Shown: positions 1-9,405, counted from the first letter of the stretch. The stretch: DNA of 51,486 nucleotides from JAAYEV01 sp964508195 (GCA_964508195.1 CAZDSH010000006.1:1-51486), one strand, 5' to 3'. Notes: a model not told the origin generated them from the sequence alone. Translations and numbers: made by a program.

Positions 1-100
1 CTATGCTCACAGGATGACACGCTGGTGCTATGCTCAGGATGACACGCTGGTGCTACGCTCAGGATGACACGCTGGCGCTACGCTCACAGGATGACACGCT
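1..100. repeat. Left terminal tandem repeat (25/27-bp units)
   Basis: One partial unit (1-23) and three full units (24-48, 49-73, 74-100) of a degenerate 25- or 27-bp tandem repeat. Each unit carries AGGATGACACGCT. The 27-bp form has an extra CA in CTCACAGG. The same repeat closes the right end of the window in the opposite orientation. No coding capacity is evident. Repeats of the GTCATCCTGAGCG type are dispersed in many bacterial genomes from what I recall; the exact unit here is read from this sequence. Confidence 0.9.
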
Positions 101-146
101 AGAAGATGTAAAGTCTTTATCACGTTATATATAGAAATAATAAAAA
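96..146. repeat. Left arm of the terminal inverted repeat (non-satellite edge)
   Basis: The segment beginning CTAGAAGATGTAAAG and running through the CACGTTATATATAG stretch is the reverse complement of about 51280-51325, with two or three differences over roughly 40 bp. It joins the tandem repeat directly, so satellite and edge form one repeated unit present at both ends of the window. Confidence 0.8.
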
Positions 147-230
147 AACGGTATGCCGTAGAATATAGCCCCCGGGAATCATTAAACCCGTCAGTACTAT
201 AGTATTTGACCGATGGTGCCGTGGTGACAG

Positions 231-260
231 TTGTTTTTTTTGCATCGTAGATGTTATAAT
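231..260 (+). promoter_or_regulatory. Promoter of the EamA transporter gene
   Basis: A TTGTTT -35 (231-236), an 18-bp spacer and a TATAAT -10 (255-260) with an upstream TG (extended -10) lie about 30 bp before the ATG at 293. A good AAGGAAGG ribosome site follows. Confidence 0.6.
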
Positions 261-292
261 AGGTAGCGATGGTCTAAAGGAAGGTGAAATAA

Positions 293-1189
293 ATGCAAAA
301 ACAGCTTAAAGCGGACTTGGCACTATTATCAGTAGTAATTATATGGGGTTCTACTTTCGTTTTCATAAAGGATATAATAAGTCATATACAAACTTACAAC
401 TTCCTTGCCCTGAGGTTTGGAATAGCGGCACTTTTTTTGGCGCTCTTTTCATATAAAAAGCTCAAAGACCTCGACATGGTAACGATAAAAAACGGAACCC
501 TCCTCGGGCTTATGCTCTTTGGCGGTTATGCCTTCCAGACGGTGGGCCTTAACTATACGAGCGCTTCAAATTCCGCCTTTATAACGGGTTTTAGCACGGT
601 AATAGTACCTGTACTTTCTACGTTGATGCTAAGGCAAAGGCCGCAGCCCTTCGCCATTATCGGCGTTGTATCGGCCATGTTCGGCCTTGGTCTCCTTACG
701 CTGGGGAATGGTTTTTCCCTCAATATAGGGGATACGTATACGCTGTGCGCCGCCCTTTTCTTTGCACTACAGATAATACTGATACATAGGTTTACCTCTA
801 AATCCGATTCTATGCTACTGGCGACGGTGGAGATAGGCGTAGTAGCCATCGCAAGTACACTGTTTACCTTCGGCCTGGAACAGCCGATAATACCGATGAA
901 GCTCGGCCTATGGTCCGTGATTTTGTTAACCTCGCTCCTGGCGACGACTTATGCCTTTATCGTACAAAACATCGCACAAAAATATACCAGCCCCACCCAT
1001 GTAGCGTTAATATTTATGGGCGAGCCGGTATTTGCCCAGGCCTTTGCATTTATGGTTTTAGGCGAGGTACTTACGGCAAAACAGTTCGTCGGCTGTGCCT
1101 TTATACTGGCGGGGATGCTCGCAGCGGAGTTCAGGCCGACACCGAAACTGAAAAAAGAAGAAAATACCGCCGCCTCCGAGGAGGCATAA
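293..1189 (+). CDS. EamA/DMT-family transporter
   Basis: A 298-aa polytopic membrane protein of the drug/metabolite transporter superfamily. The sequence shows about ten hydrophobic segments arranged as two EamA repeats (roughly residues 8-138 and 148-280). The first has the typical WGSTFVFIK start and the second a conserved FMGEPVFAQ-type segment. The C-terminal tail (about 285-298) is charged and cytosolic-like. An AAGGAAGG ribosome site about 9 nt before the ATG supports this start. It is a single gene with its own promoter, convergent with engB. Family members export amino acids, purines or other small metabolites; the substrate cannot be read from sequence. Confidence 0.88.
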   Translation: MQKQLKADLALLSVVIIWGSTFVFIKDIISHIQTYNFLALRFGIAALFLALFSYKKLKDLDMVTIKNGTLLGLMLFGGYAFQTVGLNYTSASNSAFITGFSTVIVPVLSTLMLRQRPQPFAIIGVVSAMFGLGLLTLGNGFSLNIGDTYTLCAALFFALQIILIHRFTSKSDSMLLATVEIGVVAIASTLFTFGLEQPIIPMKLGLWSVILLTSLLATTYAFIVQNIAQKYTSPTHVALIFMGEPVFAQAFAFMVLGEVLTAKQFVGCAFILAGMLAAEFRPTPKLKKEENTAASEEA

Positions 1190-1199
1190 GTTTATTCAT

Positions 1200-1796
1200 T
1201 TACAGATCACATAGAGCGGATATTATGCCCCAAACCTCGGTACGCCCCATACCCGTCACCGAAGAATAGGGTATGAGCAGGTCTTCGCCCTCCATCCCTA
1301 AGGTTTCGATTATATTCCTTAGATGTTCGTCCCTTTTAGCCCGGGGTATTTTGTCCGCCTTCGTTGCTATTACGATACCCTGGAAACTTGCATGTTTTAG
1401 CCAATCGTAAAACATCATATCAAGCTCGGTGGGCCTATGCCTTATATCCACTAAATGCAGTATCCCCCTTAACGTGGTACGACTCTCTAGGTACTCGTCC
1501 ATCATCTTGCCCCATTTTAGCTGTTCCGCCTCCGTCACCTTCGCGTAGCCGTAACCGGGGAGGTCTACTATAAAAAACTCCTCGTTAATACGATAAAAAT
1601 TAAGCGTCCTCGTCTTACCCGGCTTAGAGCTCGTCCGGGCAAAGCTACGCCGGTTTAGAAGGCTGTTTATAAGGGAGGACTTGCCCACATTGGAACGGCC
1701 GCCTATAGCAATCTCAGGCAGCCCCTCCGCGGGGTACTGTTTACCGGATACCGCGCTTATCACCATTTCCATATTTCTTAACTTTATATCACCCAT
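1200..1796 (-). CDS. engB: Ribosome biogenesis GTPase EngB/YsxC/YihA
   Basis: A 198-aa TrmE-Era-type GTPase that acts in late assembly of the large ribosomal subunit. Motifs are complete: G1 GRSNVGKS (33-40), G3 DLPG (78-81), G4 TKAD (145-148) and a G5-like SS near 168. Length is typical. The ATG lies inside the end of lon (8-nt overlap) with an AAGGA ribosome site about 8 nt upstream, so translation is probably coupled to lon. The lon-engB order is common in Firmicutes and places this as the last gene of the clp/lon region. Confidence 0.95.
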   Translation of the reverse strand: MGDIKLRNMEMVISAVSGKQYPAEGLPEIAIGGRSNVGKSSLINSLLNRRSFARTSSKPGKTRTLNFYRINEEFFIVDLPGYGYAKVTEAEQLKWGKMMDEYLESRTTLRGILHLVDIRHRPTELDMMFYDWLKHASFQGIVIATKADKIPRAKRDEHLRNIIETLGMEGEDLLIPYSSVTGMGRTEVWGIISALCDL

Positions 1797-4137
1797 GACC
1801 CCAGTCCTTTTTATATTTTACTAGCGCATGCTCCAACACCTTGTCTATGTGCCCCACCGTGATAAACTCCATCCTACGCCTTACGTTAGCCGGTATATCC
1901 TCAAGATCTTTTTTGTTGTCCGCGGGTATGAGTACCTTCGTTATGCCCGCCCTATTAGCTGCGAGGCATTTTTCCTTTATACCCCCCACGGGCAATACCC
2001 TACCCCTTAGGGTTATCTCACCGGTCATAGCTATATCCTTTCTCACCGATACGCCGGTAAGGGCGGATATCACCGCTGTCGCTATTGTAATACCTGCCGA
2101 TGGCCCGTCCTTCGGCGTAGCACCCTTTGGTATATGGATATGGATATCAAGATCTTTATAAAACTTTTCGTCTATGCCCAGCTCCTCGGCCCTTGACCTT
2201 ATATAGCTTATCCCCGCCCGGGCGGATTCCTTCATCACGTCCCCTAGCTGACCCGTTAGCACCTGCTCGCCGCTACCCTTCATAGTGGTTACCTCTATAA
2301 ACAGCGTATCACCGCCTACGGGCGTCCATGCTAGACCCGTGGCCATGCCCACCTCGTGGCCACCTTTGATCTTCTCGTACCGGTAGGCGGGTATGCCTAA
2401 GAATTTATCCAGATTGCTCCTCATCACACGGACACGTTTTTTTTCGTGTTCTACCAACTGCTTAGCCACTTTTCTGCACACGTCGGCGATCTTACGTTCG
2501 AGCTCCCTGACCCCCGCCTCCCGGGTGTAATAATTTATTATATCCCGCATAGTGTTCTCAGATAGGGTAATATTCCCCCCTTTGAGCCCATGTTCTTTAA
2601 GCTGTTTTGGCAATAGATATTTCATGGCTATCTTTAGCTTTTCCTCCTCGGTATAGCTGGAGATATATATTACTTCCATCCTGTCTAATAGCGGCCGGGG
2701 TATAGTGTCCACGGTATTGGCCGTCGTTATAAACATGACCTTCGAAAGGTCGAAGGGTACCTCGAGGTAATGATCCCTAAAGGAGTTGTTCTGCTCCGCA
2801 TCCAGTACCTCTAGCATAGCCGATGCGGGATCCCCCCTGAAATCGTTGCTCATCTTGTCCACTTCGTCTAACAGGAATACAGGATTCTTCGAACCCGCCT
2901 GGCGCATAGAGTATATTATCCTACCGGGTATAGCGCCGACGTAGGTACGCCTATGGCCGCGTATCTCCGCTTCATCGCGCATACCGCCTAGGGACATGTT
3001 TACAAACTTTCTTTTTAGGGCCCGGGCTATAGAACGGCCTATAGAGGTCTTACCGACTCCCGGCGGCCCTACAAGGCACAATATCGGCCCCTTCATACCC
3101 GTGGCCAATTGCCTTATAGCTAGGTACTCTAACACCCTTTCCTTTACCTTTTTTAGTCCGTAATGGTCTTCTTCCAGTACATCCCGGGCATGCTTTAGGT
3201 CCAGATTATCCTCGGTCTCCTCAGTCCAGGGTAGCTCCAATATCCAATCGATGTAGCTCCTTATAACCCCTGTCTCTGCGGAGCCCGGGGGGAGCTTTAA
3301 GAGCCTATCCGCCTCCTTTAGCACCTTTTCCTCTATATCCTCGGGTAGTTTTAGCCCTTTTATTTTTTCTTTATACTCTTCAACCTCCGACAGTACGCCA
3401 TCGTCCTCGCCTAGCTCTTTTTGGATAGCCTTTAACTGTTCCTTTAAATAATACTCCCTTTGCATCTTATCTATCTGCCGCTTTACGCGGAGGTTGATCT
3501 TTCTTTCTACCCTCAATATATCGAGCTCCTTTATAAGTATCCCATGGAGCCTTTTTAGCCTTTCCGTCGGATCGAAGGCCTCTAATATCTGTTGTTTTTG
3601 ATCTATTTTAAGGTTTAGGTTAGATACGACTACGTCTGCGAACCGTGCGGGCTCCTCCACATTGCCGACGGTTAATAATGCATCCACCGCCGCCCTGTTA
3701 GTGAGCTTTACGTACTCCTCAAAGCTGTCGAATATAGCCCGCATGAGGGCTTCGGTCTCCGTATCCTTTTCTTTGTCCTCGGAATCAACGTGCTCCTCTA
3801 CCTCTACCTCGAAGAAGGGTTCATCCTTTATATAGTCTATAATCCTGGCCCTGTTAACGCCCTCCGCCAACACCCTTATAGTGTCCCCGGGTAGCTTTAA
3901 CAGTTGTTTGATCTTTGAAACGGTACCCACTTCATAGAAATCGCCCGTGGCGGGCTCGTCCGTCGTCGCATCCTTTTGGCTTACTAAGAATATAAGCTGT
4001 TCTTTAACCATCGCCTCGTCTAAAGCGCTGATGGACTTGTCCCTACCCACATCGAAATGTATCATCATATATGGAAAAACCGATATACCCCTTAATGGTA
4101 AAAGGGGTAAAATCTTAGTAGTTTTGCGCTGTCCCAT
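1789..4137 (-). CDS. lon: ATP-dependent protease Lon
   Basis: A LonA protease, 782 aa from the chosen ATG. It has an N-terminal LAN substrate-binding domain (about 10-200), a coiled linker, an AAA+ domain with Walker A GPPGVGKT (357-364) and Walker B FLLDEVDK, and a C-terminal protease domain with the Ser-Lys dyad: PKDGPSAG (Ser680) and GGIKEK (Lys723). An upstream in-frame GTG at 4146 is possible, but the GGGGAG ribosome site overlaps it. The ATG at 4137 has an 8-nt spacing and is preferred. Lon degrades damaged and regulatory proteins in the cytosol. It lies upstream of engB and downstream of clpX, all on the same strand, with about 190 bp between lon and clpX. Confidence 0.96.
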   Translation of the reverse strand: MGQRKTTKILPLLPLRGISVFPYMMIHFDVGRDKSISALDEAMVKEQLIFLVSQKDATTDEPATGDFYEVGTVSKIKQLLKLPGDTIRVLAEGVNRARIIDYIKDEPFFEVEVEEHVDSEDKEKDTETEALMRAIFDSFEEYVKLTNRAAVDALLTVGNVEEPARFADVVVSNLNLKIDQKQQILEAFDPTERLKRLHGILIKELDILRVERKINLRVKRQIDKMQREYYLKEQLKAIQKELGEDDGVLSEVEEYKEKIKGLKLPEDIEEKVLKEADRLLKLPPGSAETGVIRSYIDWILELPWTEETEDNLDLKHARDVLEEDHYGLKKVKERVLEYLAIRQLATGMKGPILCLVGPPGVGKTSIGRSIARALKRKFVNMSLGGMRDEAEIRGHRRTYVGAIPGRIIYSMRQAGSKNPVFLLDEVDKMSNDFRGDPASAMLEVLDAEQNNSFRDHYLEVPFDLSKVMFITTANTVDTIPRPLLDRMEVIYISSYTEEEKLKIAMKYLLPKQLKEHGLKGGNITLSENTMRDIINYYTREAGVRELERKIADVCRKVAKQLVEHEKKRVRVMRSNLDKFLGIPAYRYEKIKGGHEVGMATGLAWTPVGGDTLFIEVTTMKGSGEQVLTGQLGDVMKESARAGISYIRSRAEELGIDEKFYKDLDIHIHIPKGATPKDGPSAGITIATAVISALTGVSVRKDIAMTGEITLRGRVLPVGGIKEKCLAANRAGITKVLIPADNKKDLEDIPANVRRRMEFITVGHIDKVLEHALVKYKKDWGHG

Positions 4138-4331
4138 ATCAATCACTCCCCAAAAGTTGTATATTATTAGTGTACCCCTTGGACCTATTGGAATGCGAGA
4201 TAACTACATAATATAATAAGCTCTACTGTGGATATTTGCAAATTAAAAAGCGCCCCGTAATACGATCAAGTATACCGAAGCGCCCTATTTTTTAATGTAA
4301 TTTATATATGATATGAACGTTAATACTTCCC

Positions 4332-5633
4332 CTAGGCAGTTTCGTTCGTTTTACTGGTGGTCCTTCTACCGGCCTTTTGTTTAGGCTTTTTCTTAAGCCC
4401 GGGGTCTATGAGTACCAGCGTAGGATCGGTGTTTTGTTTTACGCTCTCCTTCGTTACCATACACCTTTCTACGTCGTTCCTCGAGGGTATCTCGTACATC
4501 ACATTGCGCATGGTATCCTCTAGTATAGACCGTAGCCCCCTGGCACCGGTTTTCCTGTCTAGGGCTTTTTGTGCTATTATTCTAAGGGCTTCCTCCTCGA
4601 AGTCCAGTTCTACGCCATCGAATCTAAACAGTTGTTTGTACTGCTTTACCAATGAGTTCTTCGGCTCCTTTAGTATCAATACGAGATCGTCGCAGGTGAG
4701 GGGGTTCAATGTCACTATAACCGGTACCCTTCCTATAAACTCCGGTATTAAGCCATACTTTAACAGATCCTCGGGCAATACCTGCTTTAATACGGCACCG
4801 ATATCCAACTCGCCCTTACTCGTTATGTCAGCGCCGAAACCGATGGCACCTTTACCGGTCCTTTTTTGTATGAGGTCCTCTAGGCCATCGAAGGCACCGC
4901 CACATATAAACAATATATTAGTCGTATCTATCTGTATAAACTCCTGATGCGGGTGCTTCCGCCCACCCTGGGGAGGCACGCTAGCCATAGTACCTTCTAA
5001 AATCTTAAGCAACGCCTGTTGTACGCCCTCGCCGCTTACGTCCCTCGTGATGGATGGGTTCTCCGATTTACGTGCTATCTTATCTATCTCGTCGATGTAT
5101 ATTATACCCTTTTCCGCCTTTTCGATATCGAAGTCCGCGGCCTGTATGAGCTTTAGCAGGATATTTTCGACGTCTTCACCGACATACCCCGCTTCGGTAA
5201 GAGAGGTAGCATCTGCGATAGCGAAGGGTACATTTAGCATCCTCGCTAAGGTCTGGGCCAACAGCGTTTTGCCCGAGCCCGTAGGCCCTATTAACAGTAT
5301 ATTGCTCTTTTGCAGCTCCACGTCATCGCTTTTTATTTCGCAGTTAATCCTTTTATAATGGTTGTATACCGCCACGGCCATAGATTTTTTGGCGTCCTCC
5401 TGGCTTATTACGTACTGGGCCAAAAACTCTTTTATTTCCTTAGGCTTCGGTACGTCCTCGGCACCGTCACCAAAACCGTCCTCGTACTCCTCGTCGATTA
5501 TCTCCTGGCACAGGTCTATACATTCATCGCAGATATAGACCCCCGGGCCTGCGATAAGCCTTTTTACCTGCTCTTGGTTTTTGCCACAGAAAGAACACCT
5601 AAGCTGCTTTTTGTCGTCAAATCTGGTCATCAT
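4332..5633 (-). CDS. clpX: ClpX, ATPase subunit of the ClpXP protease
   Basis: A 433-aa AAA+ unfoldase. It has an N-terminal C4 zinc-binding domain (Cys13, Cys16, Cys35, Cys38), Walker A GPTGSGKT (116-123), the GYVGED pore-loop motif, Walker B IIYIDEID and a C-terminal sensor-2 region (TGARGLRS). It feeds unfolded substrates to ClpP, encoded 22 nt upstream on the same strand. Two ATGs in tandem (5633 and 5630) follow a GAGGGGTGG ribosome site and either could be used. The C-terminal tail is Lys-rich and otherwise unremarkable. Confidence 0.96.
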   Translation of the reverse strand: MMTRFDDKKQLRCSFCGKNQEQVKRLIAGPGVYICDECIDLCQEIIDEEYEDGFGDGAEDVPKPKEIKEFLAQYVISQEDAKKSMAVAVYNHYKRINCEIKSDDVELQKSNILLIGPTGSGKTLLAQTLARMLNVPFAIADATSLTEAGYVGEDVENILLKLIQAADFDIEKAEKGIIYIDEIDKIARKSENPSITRDVSGEGVQQALLKILEGTMASVPPQGGRKHPHQEFIQIDTTNILFICGGAFDGLEDLIQKRTGKGAIGFGADITSKGELDIGAVLKQVLPEDLLKYGLIPEFIGRVPVIVTLNPLTCDDLVLILKEPKNSLVKQYKQLFRFDGVELDFEEEALRIIAQKALDRKTGARGLRSILEDTMRNVMYEIPSRNDVERCMVTKESVKQNTDPTLVLIDPGLKKKPKQKAGRRTTSKTNETA

Positions 5634-5655
5634 TCCACCCCTCTTAAACTTGTTA

Positions 5656-6237
5656 TTACCTTTCCTTTATCACTTTGTCTATAAGACCATACCTGACCGC
5701 TTCCTCGGAAGTCATAAAGAAATCCCTGTCGGTATCCCTTTCTATCTGCTCCAGTGATTGACCTGTCTTCTGGCTCAATATTTTGTTTAAAGTATCCTTA
5801 AGCCGTATGATCCTTTCGGCATGAATCTTTATCTCCACCGCCTGACCCCTCGTACCACCTATAGGTTGGTGGATCATTATCTCGCTATGGGGTAGCGCGA
5901 GCCTTTTGCCCTTGGCGCCGGCTGCGAGTAAAAAGGCGCCCATAGATGCGGCTAATCCTACACAGATCGTGGACACGTCGGGCTTTATATATTGCATAGT
6001 ATCGTATATGGCCATGCCCGCGGATATCGAACCGCCGGGGCTGTTTATATAAAGATGTATGTCCTTATCCGGGTCCTCGGATTCCAAGAACAAAAGCTGT
6101 GCAACTACTAGGCTTGCGTTGATGTCGTTCACTTCGTCGCCTAAAAATATTATCCTATCCTTAAGAAGCCGCGAATATATATCGTAGGACCTTTCGCCGC
6201 GGCTCGTCTGTTCTACTACGATTGGAACAAGGGCCAT
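5656..6237 (-). CDS. clpP: ClpP, proteolytic subunit
   Basis: A 193-aa serine peptidase that forms the tetradecameric barrel of ClpXP. The catalytic triad is visible at the expected positions: Ser98 in ASMG, His123 in MIHQP and Asp172 in DRDFF. The N-terminus (MALVPIVVEQT) is the usual processed propeptide region. Length is canonical and the ribosome site is good. It sits between tig and clpX, giving the conserved tig-clpP-clpX order. Confidence 0.97.
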   Translation of the reverse strand: MALVPIVVEQTSRGERSYDIYSRLLKDRIIFLGDEVNDINASLVVAQLLFLESEDPDKDIHLYINSPGGSISAGMAIYDTMQYIKPDVSTICVGLAASMGAFLLAAGAKGKRLALPHSEIMIHQPIGGTRGQAVEIKIHAERIIRLKDTLNKILSQKTGQSLEQIERDTDRDFFMTSEEAVRYGLIDKVIKER

Positions 6238-6267
6238 TTTATTTAACCTCCTTTAAAGTAAGTACAG

Positions 6268-7557
6268 TTATTTTTCAATCGTATTTTCAACTAAAAACTC
6301 TATAGTTTTCCTTACTATTATACTCTCTTTAATATAATTAAGTTCACTTTCGCCTAGGGTATCCTTAAATTCTTCGGAATCGTCCTTTCCGTATATGTTG
6401 CTTAATGTTTCAATCTTTTTATCTAATTCTTCTTCACTTACGTCAATCCCTTCTATTTTCGCTATCTTTTCTAATATAAGTTGATTTTTAACCTTATACG
6501 TAGCGGCGTCATCGAACCCGGCCCTAAATTCCTCTAGGGTTTGCCCTATATAGTTGAGGTAAACCTCTAGATTTAAGCCTTTATACAGCAGTTGCATTTC
6601 GAAGTCCCGTATAATGGTGTCCTTTTGCTTTTCTATCATAACTTCCGGTACATCTATTATAGCATTATCCGCAATCTTTTTAAGGAGTTCTTCTTCGAAC
6701 TCGTCCTTAGCCCTTCTGATGGCTTCTTCTTCTAGCTTGCCTTTGATATCCGCCCTCAGCTCTTCGAGGCTATCGAATTCGCTTACATCCTTAACAAACT
6801 CATCGTCCAGATCGGGTAGCTCCTTTTCCTTTACCTCTTTAACGTCTACCTGAAATATCGCATCTTTACCCGCCAGTTGCTCCGCTTTATAATCCTTAGG
6901 GAATGTTACGTTTACCTCTACGCTGTCCCCGGCCTTTGCACCGATTAGTTGTTCCTCGAAACCCTCTACAAACTGTTCGGACCCCAGTACCAACGTATGG
7001 TTTTCGGCAGTTCCCCCTTCGAACTGCTCACCATCTATATACCCTTTATAATCTATTGTTAACATATCTTCATTCTTCGCGGGTTTATCTTCCACGTTCA
7101 CAAACCGCGCGTTCATATCACGCATTTTCCCTAGCTCTTTATCGACATCCCCATCGGTGACAGGGTACTCTTTCTTTTCAATTTGTATTCCTTTATAGTC
7201 CCCTAATTCAACCTCGGGCTTAACGGTAACAACAGCTTTAAATATGAAGGGTTTGTCCTTTTCGATCTGTACGATATCTATTTCAGGCTGGTCCACCGGC
7301 TGCAAATCATGCTCCTCTATCGCCTGTAGGTATGCCTTAGGACATACCTCGTTTATCGCATCCTCATAAAACACGCCCTCGCCGTAATGCCTTTCTATTA
7401 TCGGCCTCGGCGCTTTACCCTTCCTAAAACCCGGTATATTAAAACGCTTGACGTTTTTTTTGTATGCCCTTTGTATACCCTTTTCGAACTGCTCCCTGTC
7501 CACCTGTATTTCTAATACCGCCGTATTCTTTTCTATTTTCTCCAACTTGGAATTCAT
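6268..7557 (-). CDS. tig: Trigger factor, ribosome-associated chaperone and prolyl isomerase
   Basis: A 429-aa protein with the N-terminal ribosome-binding domain (FRKGKAPRPIIE signature near residues 43-54), a central FKBP-type PPIase domain (about 160-245, with YKGYIDGEQFEGG) and a long helical C-terminal chaperone domain. It binds nascent chains at the ribosome exit tunnel. It is the first gene of the tig-clpP-clpX run, preceded by AGGAGG and a near-consensus promoter at 7605-7633. Confidence 0.96.
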   Translation of the reverse strand: MNSKLEKIEKNTAVLEIQVDREQFEKGIQRAYKKNVKRFNIPGFRKGKAPRPIIERHYGEGVFYEDAINEVCPKAYLQAIEEHDLQPVDQPEIDIVQIEKDKPFIFKAVVTVKPEVELGDYKGIQIEKKEYPVTDGDVDKELGKMRDMNARFVNVEDKPAKNEDMLTIDYKGYIDGEQFEGGTAENHTLVLGSEQFVEGFEEQLIGAKAGDSVEVNVTFPKDYKAEQLAGKDAIFQVDVKEVKEKELPDLDDEFVKDVSEFDSLEELRADIKGKLEEEAIRRAKDEFEEELLKKIADNAIIDVPEVMIEKQKDTIIRDFEMQLLYKGLNLEVYLNYIGQTLEEFRAGFDDAATYKVKNQLILEKIAKIEGIDVSEEELDKKIETLSNIYGKDDSEEFKDTLGESELNYIKESIIVRKTIEFLVENTIEK

Positions 7558-7604
7558 ATATGCTCCTCCTCGTTATTGGGATCCGGGGATATTTTAACTT
7601 ATGT

Positions 7605-7633
7605 ATTATAACATAGCAGCCTATTTATAACAA
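7605..7633 (-). promoter_or_regulatory. Promoter ahead of tig
   Basis: On the minus strand, TTGTTA (7628-7633), a 17-bp spacer and TATAAT (7605-7610). This is a strong housekeeping-type promoter about 45 bp before the tig ATG, and just after the tRNA-Gly terminator. I see no clear CtsR or CIRCE operator next to it. Confidence 0.7.
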
Positions 7634-7640
7634 GTAACAT

Positions 7641-7669
7641 AAAAAACAGACCCCTTGTCAAGGCCTGTT
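7641..7669 (-). terminator. Intrinsic terminator after tRNA-Gly
   Basis: On the minus strand, an ACAGGCCTT / AAGGGGTCTGT hairpin with some G-U pairs is followed by six T. It lies a few bases after the tRNA-Gly CCA end and separates that transcript from tig. Confidence 0.65.
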
Positions 7670-7673
7670 GTAG

Positions 7674-7748
7674 TGGAGCGGAAGACGGGATTCGGACCCG
7701 CGACTTTCGCCTTGGCAAGGCGACGCTCTACCACTGAGCTACTCCCGC
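7674..7748 (-). tRNA. tRNA-Gly (GCC)
   Basis: A cloverleaf with a 7-bp acceptor stem (GCGGGAG/CTTCCGC, one G-U), D-loop AGCTCAGTGGT, anticodon loop TTGCCAA giving GCC, and a standard T-arm. CCA is encoded. The product reads GGC and GGU glycine codons. Confidence 0.96.
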
Positions 7749-7835
7749 ATACCAATCTAACGGGTATCCGTGGTTTCATAGTGTATATTAGCACATTTTT
7801 TTATATAATGCAACCGCCTAAACGTCCCAAAAAAA

Positions 7836-7862
7836 TATATACCGAGGGCGATAAAGCCCTCG
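7836..7862 (-). terminator. Intrinsic terminator of the DUF1540 gene
   Basis: A CGAGGGC-TTTATC-GCCCTCG hairpin (7843-7862) followed on the minus strand by a T-rich run. It begins 6 nt after the DUF1540 stop codon. Confidence 0.75.
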
Positions 7863-7867
7863 ATCCT

Positions 7868-8035
7868 TCATTGTAAATCATTGTTTTTAAAAGTGATACA
7901 ACACGTTCCTTCGCTGGTATGTGCGTGACCGTCTCCCGTAGCATCCACCTCTATCGCATCCGCCGTACAGTAATGCTCCCTCCAATACTCGCAATTATGA
8001 ACGCCGCACTTTACTTGCATCCTTGGCGCAGTCAT
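7868..8035 (-). CDS. DUF1540 domain mini-protein
   Basis: A 55-aa Cys-rich protein of unknown function. It shows the DUF1540 pattern: VKCGVHNCEYW at the start, HYCTADAIEV in the middle and a terminal TCCITF. The spaced cysteines suggest a small metal-binding or disulfide-rich fold. DUF1540 proteins are common in spore-forming Clostridia and Bacilli. The ATG has a GGGAGGTG ribosome site, and a terminator follows the stop directly, so this is a compact single-gene unit. Confidence 0.85.
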   Translation of the reverse strand: MTAPRMQVKCGVHNCEYWREHYCTADAIEVDATGDGHAHTSEGTCCITFKNNDLQ

Positions 8036-8114
8036 ATTTACACCTCCCTTGGTTTTTGTGCGCTATCCTTAGCATTTACATATTAAAAAAAAATATTTGT
8101 CCATAAATTTTTAT

Positions 8115-8147
8115 AAAAAAAAAAAGAGGACTCATATAAGAGCCCCC
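8115..8147 (-). terminator. Intrinsic terminator of the amino-acid dehydrogenase gene
   Basis: A GGGGGCTC / GAGTCCTC hairpin (two G-U pairs, 6-nt loop) followed on the minus strand by about ten T, 15 nt after the dehydrogenase stop. Confidence 0.8.
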
Positions 8148-8161
8148 AAAAGGTTTTTAAA

Positions 8162-9256
8162 TTATCTTCTGGATAATGCATTAAGTTCATTCTGTAGGAA
8201 ATTACTCCTTACCTCTTTCATCTTAGCGATCCTCTCCTCGGCCATTATATCTGCAGCCTTTGCCGTCGTAATATTTTCTTCTTTGGCAATATCAAATACT
8301 AGGCCCAACTGGTCATAAATCCTTGAAGCGTTCCCCAGGGCCCTGTCCTTGTTATAGCCCGACAGTTCATCGGCCACATTTATAACGCCACCTGCGTTTG
8401 CTATAAAGTCCGGCGCATAGACTATTCCCCTATCCTTTAGCATCTGACCATGTTTTTCGATATCCGCTAACTGGTTATTAGCGCTACCGCAAATAGCCTT
8501 TACCTTCAGCTTCGGTATAGTTTCGTCATTTAGTATTGCACCTAGTGCGCAGGGTGAGAATATATCCGCCTCCACTTCGTATATCTCGTCTACGCCCACC
8601 TTTTCGGCACCGAAATCCTTCACAACCCTTGCAACGGCATCTTCGTCAATATCCGTAACTACCAGCTTTGCCCCGTCTTCATGTAAGTATTTGCATAGCG
8701 TATAAGCTACGCTGCCACAGCCTTGAATAGCTATGGTTTTGCCCTTCAACGAATCGCTACCAAAGGCTTCCTTTGCAGTGCGCATCATGGCCCTATAGAT
8801 ACCGAAGGACGTTATCGGGCTTGGATCGCCGGAGGAGCCATAGCTCTCGGATATACCCACAACATAATCGGTTTCCTGGTACACAATATCCAGATCCGCC
8901 GGCCCGCTTCCCACATCCGCCGCTGTTATGTATCTGCCGTTTAAGCTTTCGACAAACCTACCGAAGGCTCTTAGCAGATCCTCTGTCTTATCTTTCTTCG
9001 CATCGGCAATTATTACGGCTTTTCCGCCGCCGATATTCAATCCCGCCGCTGAATTTTTGTAAGTCATTCCCCTAGCCAATCTCATGGCGTCGATTATAGC
9101 TTCTTCTTCAGAATCGTAGTTCCAAATCCTGCAACCGCCTAAAGCCGGTCCTAAGGTTGTGTCATGAATAGCGATAATAGCTTTTAACCCCGATGCCTTG
9201 TCATGGCAAAATACGACCTGTTCAAATTCTCCAAGCTCCATTTCTTTAAAAATCAC
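8162..9256 (-). CDS. Leucine-type Glu/Leu/Phe/Val dehydrogenase
   Basis: An NAD-dependent oxidative deaminase of branched-chain amino acids, 364 aa from the chosen start. The N-terminal domain has the substrate-binding GPALGGCR and catalytic-lysine segments (MTYKNSAAG, NIGGGKA). The C-terminal Rossmann domain has IQGCGSVAYT. The length and the absence of glutamate-dehydrogenase insertions fit leucine dehydrogenase. An in-frame GTG at 9265 directly abuts AGGAG. The GTG at 9256 has an 8-nt spacing and is a better start. It is monocistronic with its own terminator. Valine or phenylalanine specificity cannot be excluded. Confidence 0.88.
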   Translation of the reverse strand: MIFKEMELGEFEQVVFCHDKASGLKAIIAIHDTTLGPALGGCRIWNYDSEEEAIIDAMRLARGMTYKNSAAGLNIGGGKAVIIADAKKDKTEDLLRAFGRFVESLNGRYITAADVGSGPADLDIVYQETDYVVGISESYGSSGDPSPITSFGIYRAMMRTAKEAFGSDSLKGKTIAIQGCGSVAYTLCKYLHEDGAKLVVTDIDEDAVARVVKDFGAEKVGVDEIYEVEADIFSPCALGAILNDETIPKLKVKAICGSANNQLADIEKHGQMLKDRGIVYAPDFIANAGGVINVADELSGYNKDRALGNASRIYDQLGLVFDIAKEENITTAKAADIMAEERIAKMKEVRSNFLQNELNALSRR

Positions 9257-9405
9257 AGCCCGCACCTCCTAAAATATTTTAATCCTTACACGTATATTGT
9301 AACAAATATTGTGTTGAAATACTAGCCCTACGCACACAATAACTGGGAAATAAGTTCGTATACTCCGCCCGACGATTTAATTTTAAAATATTTCCTGTGT
9401 ATCCC

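Noticed and set aside
1..100. Possible CRISPR array in the terminal repeats
   Set aside because: Units follow each other without unique spacers; this is a degenerate minisatellite.
4138..4146. GTG start for lon at 4146
   Set aside because: The Shine-Dalgarno sequence overlaps this codon; the ATG nine bases later has correct spacing.
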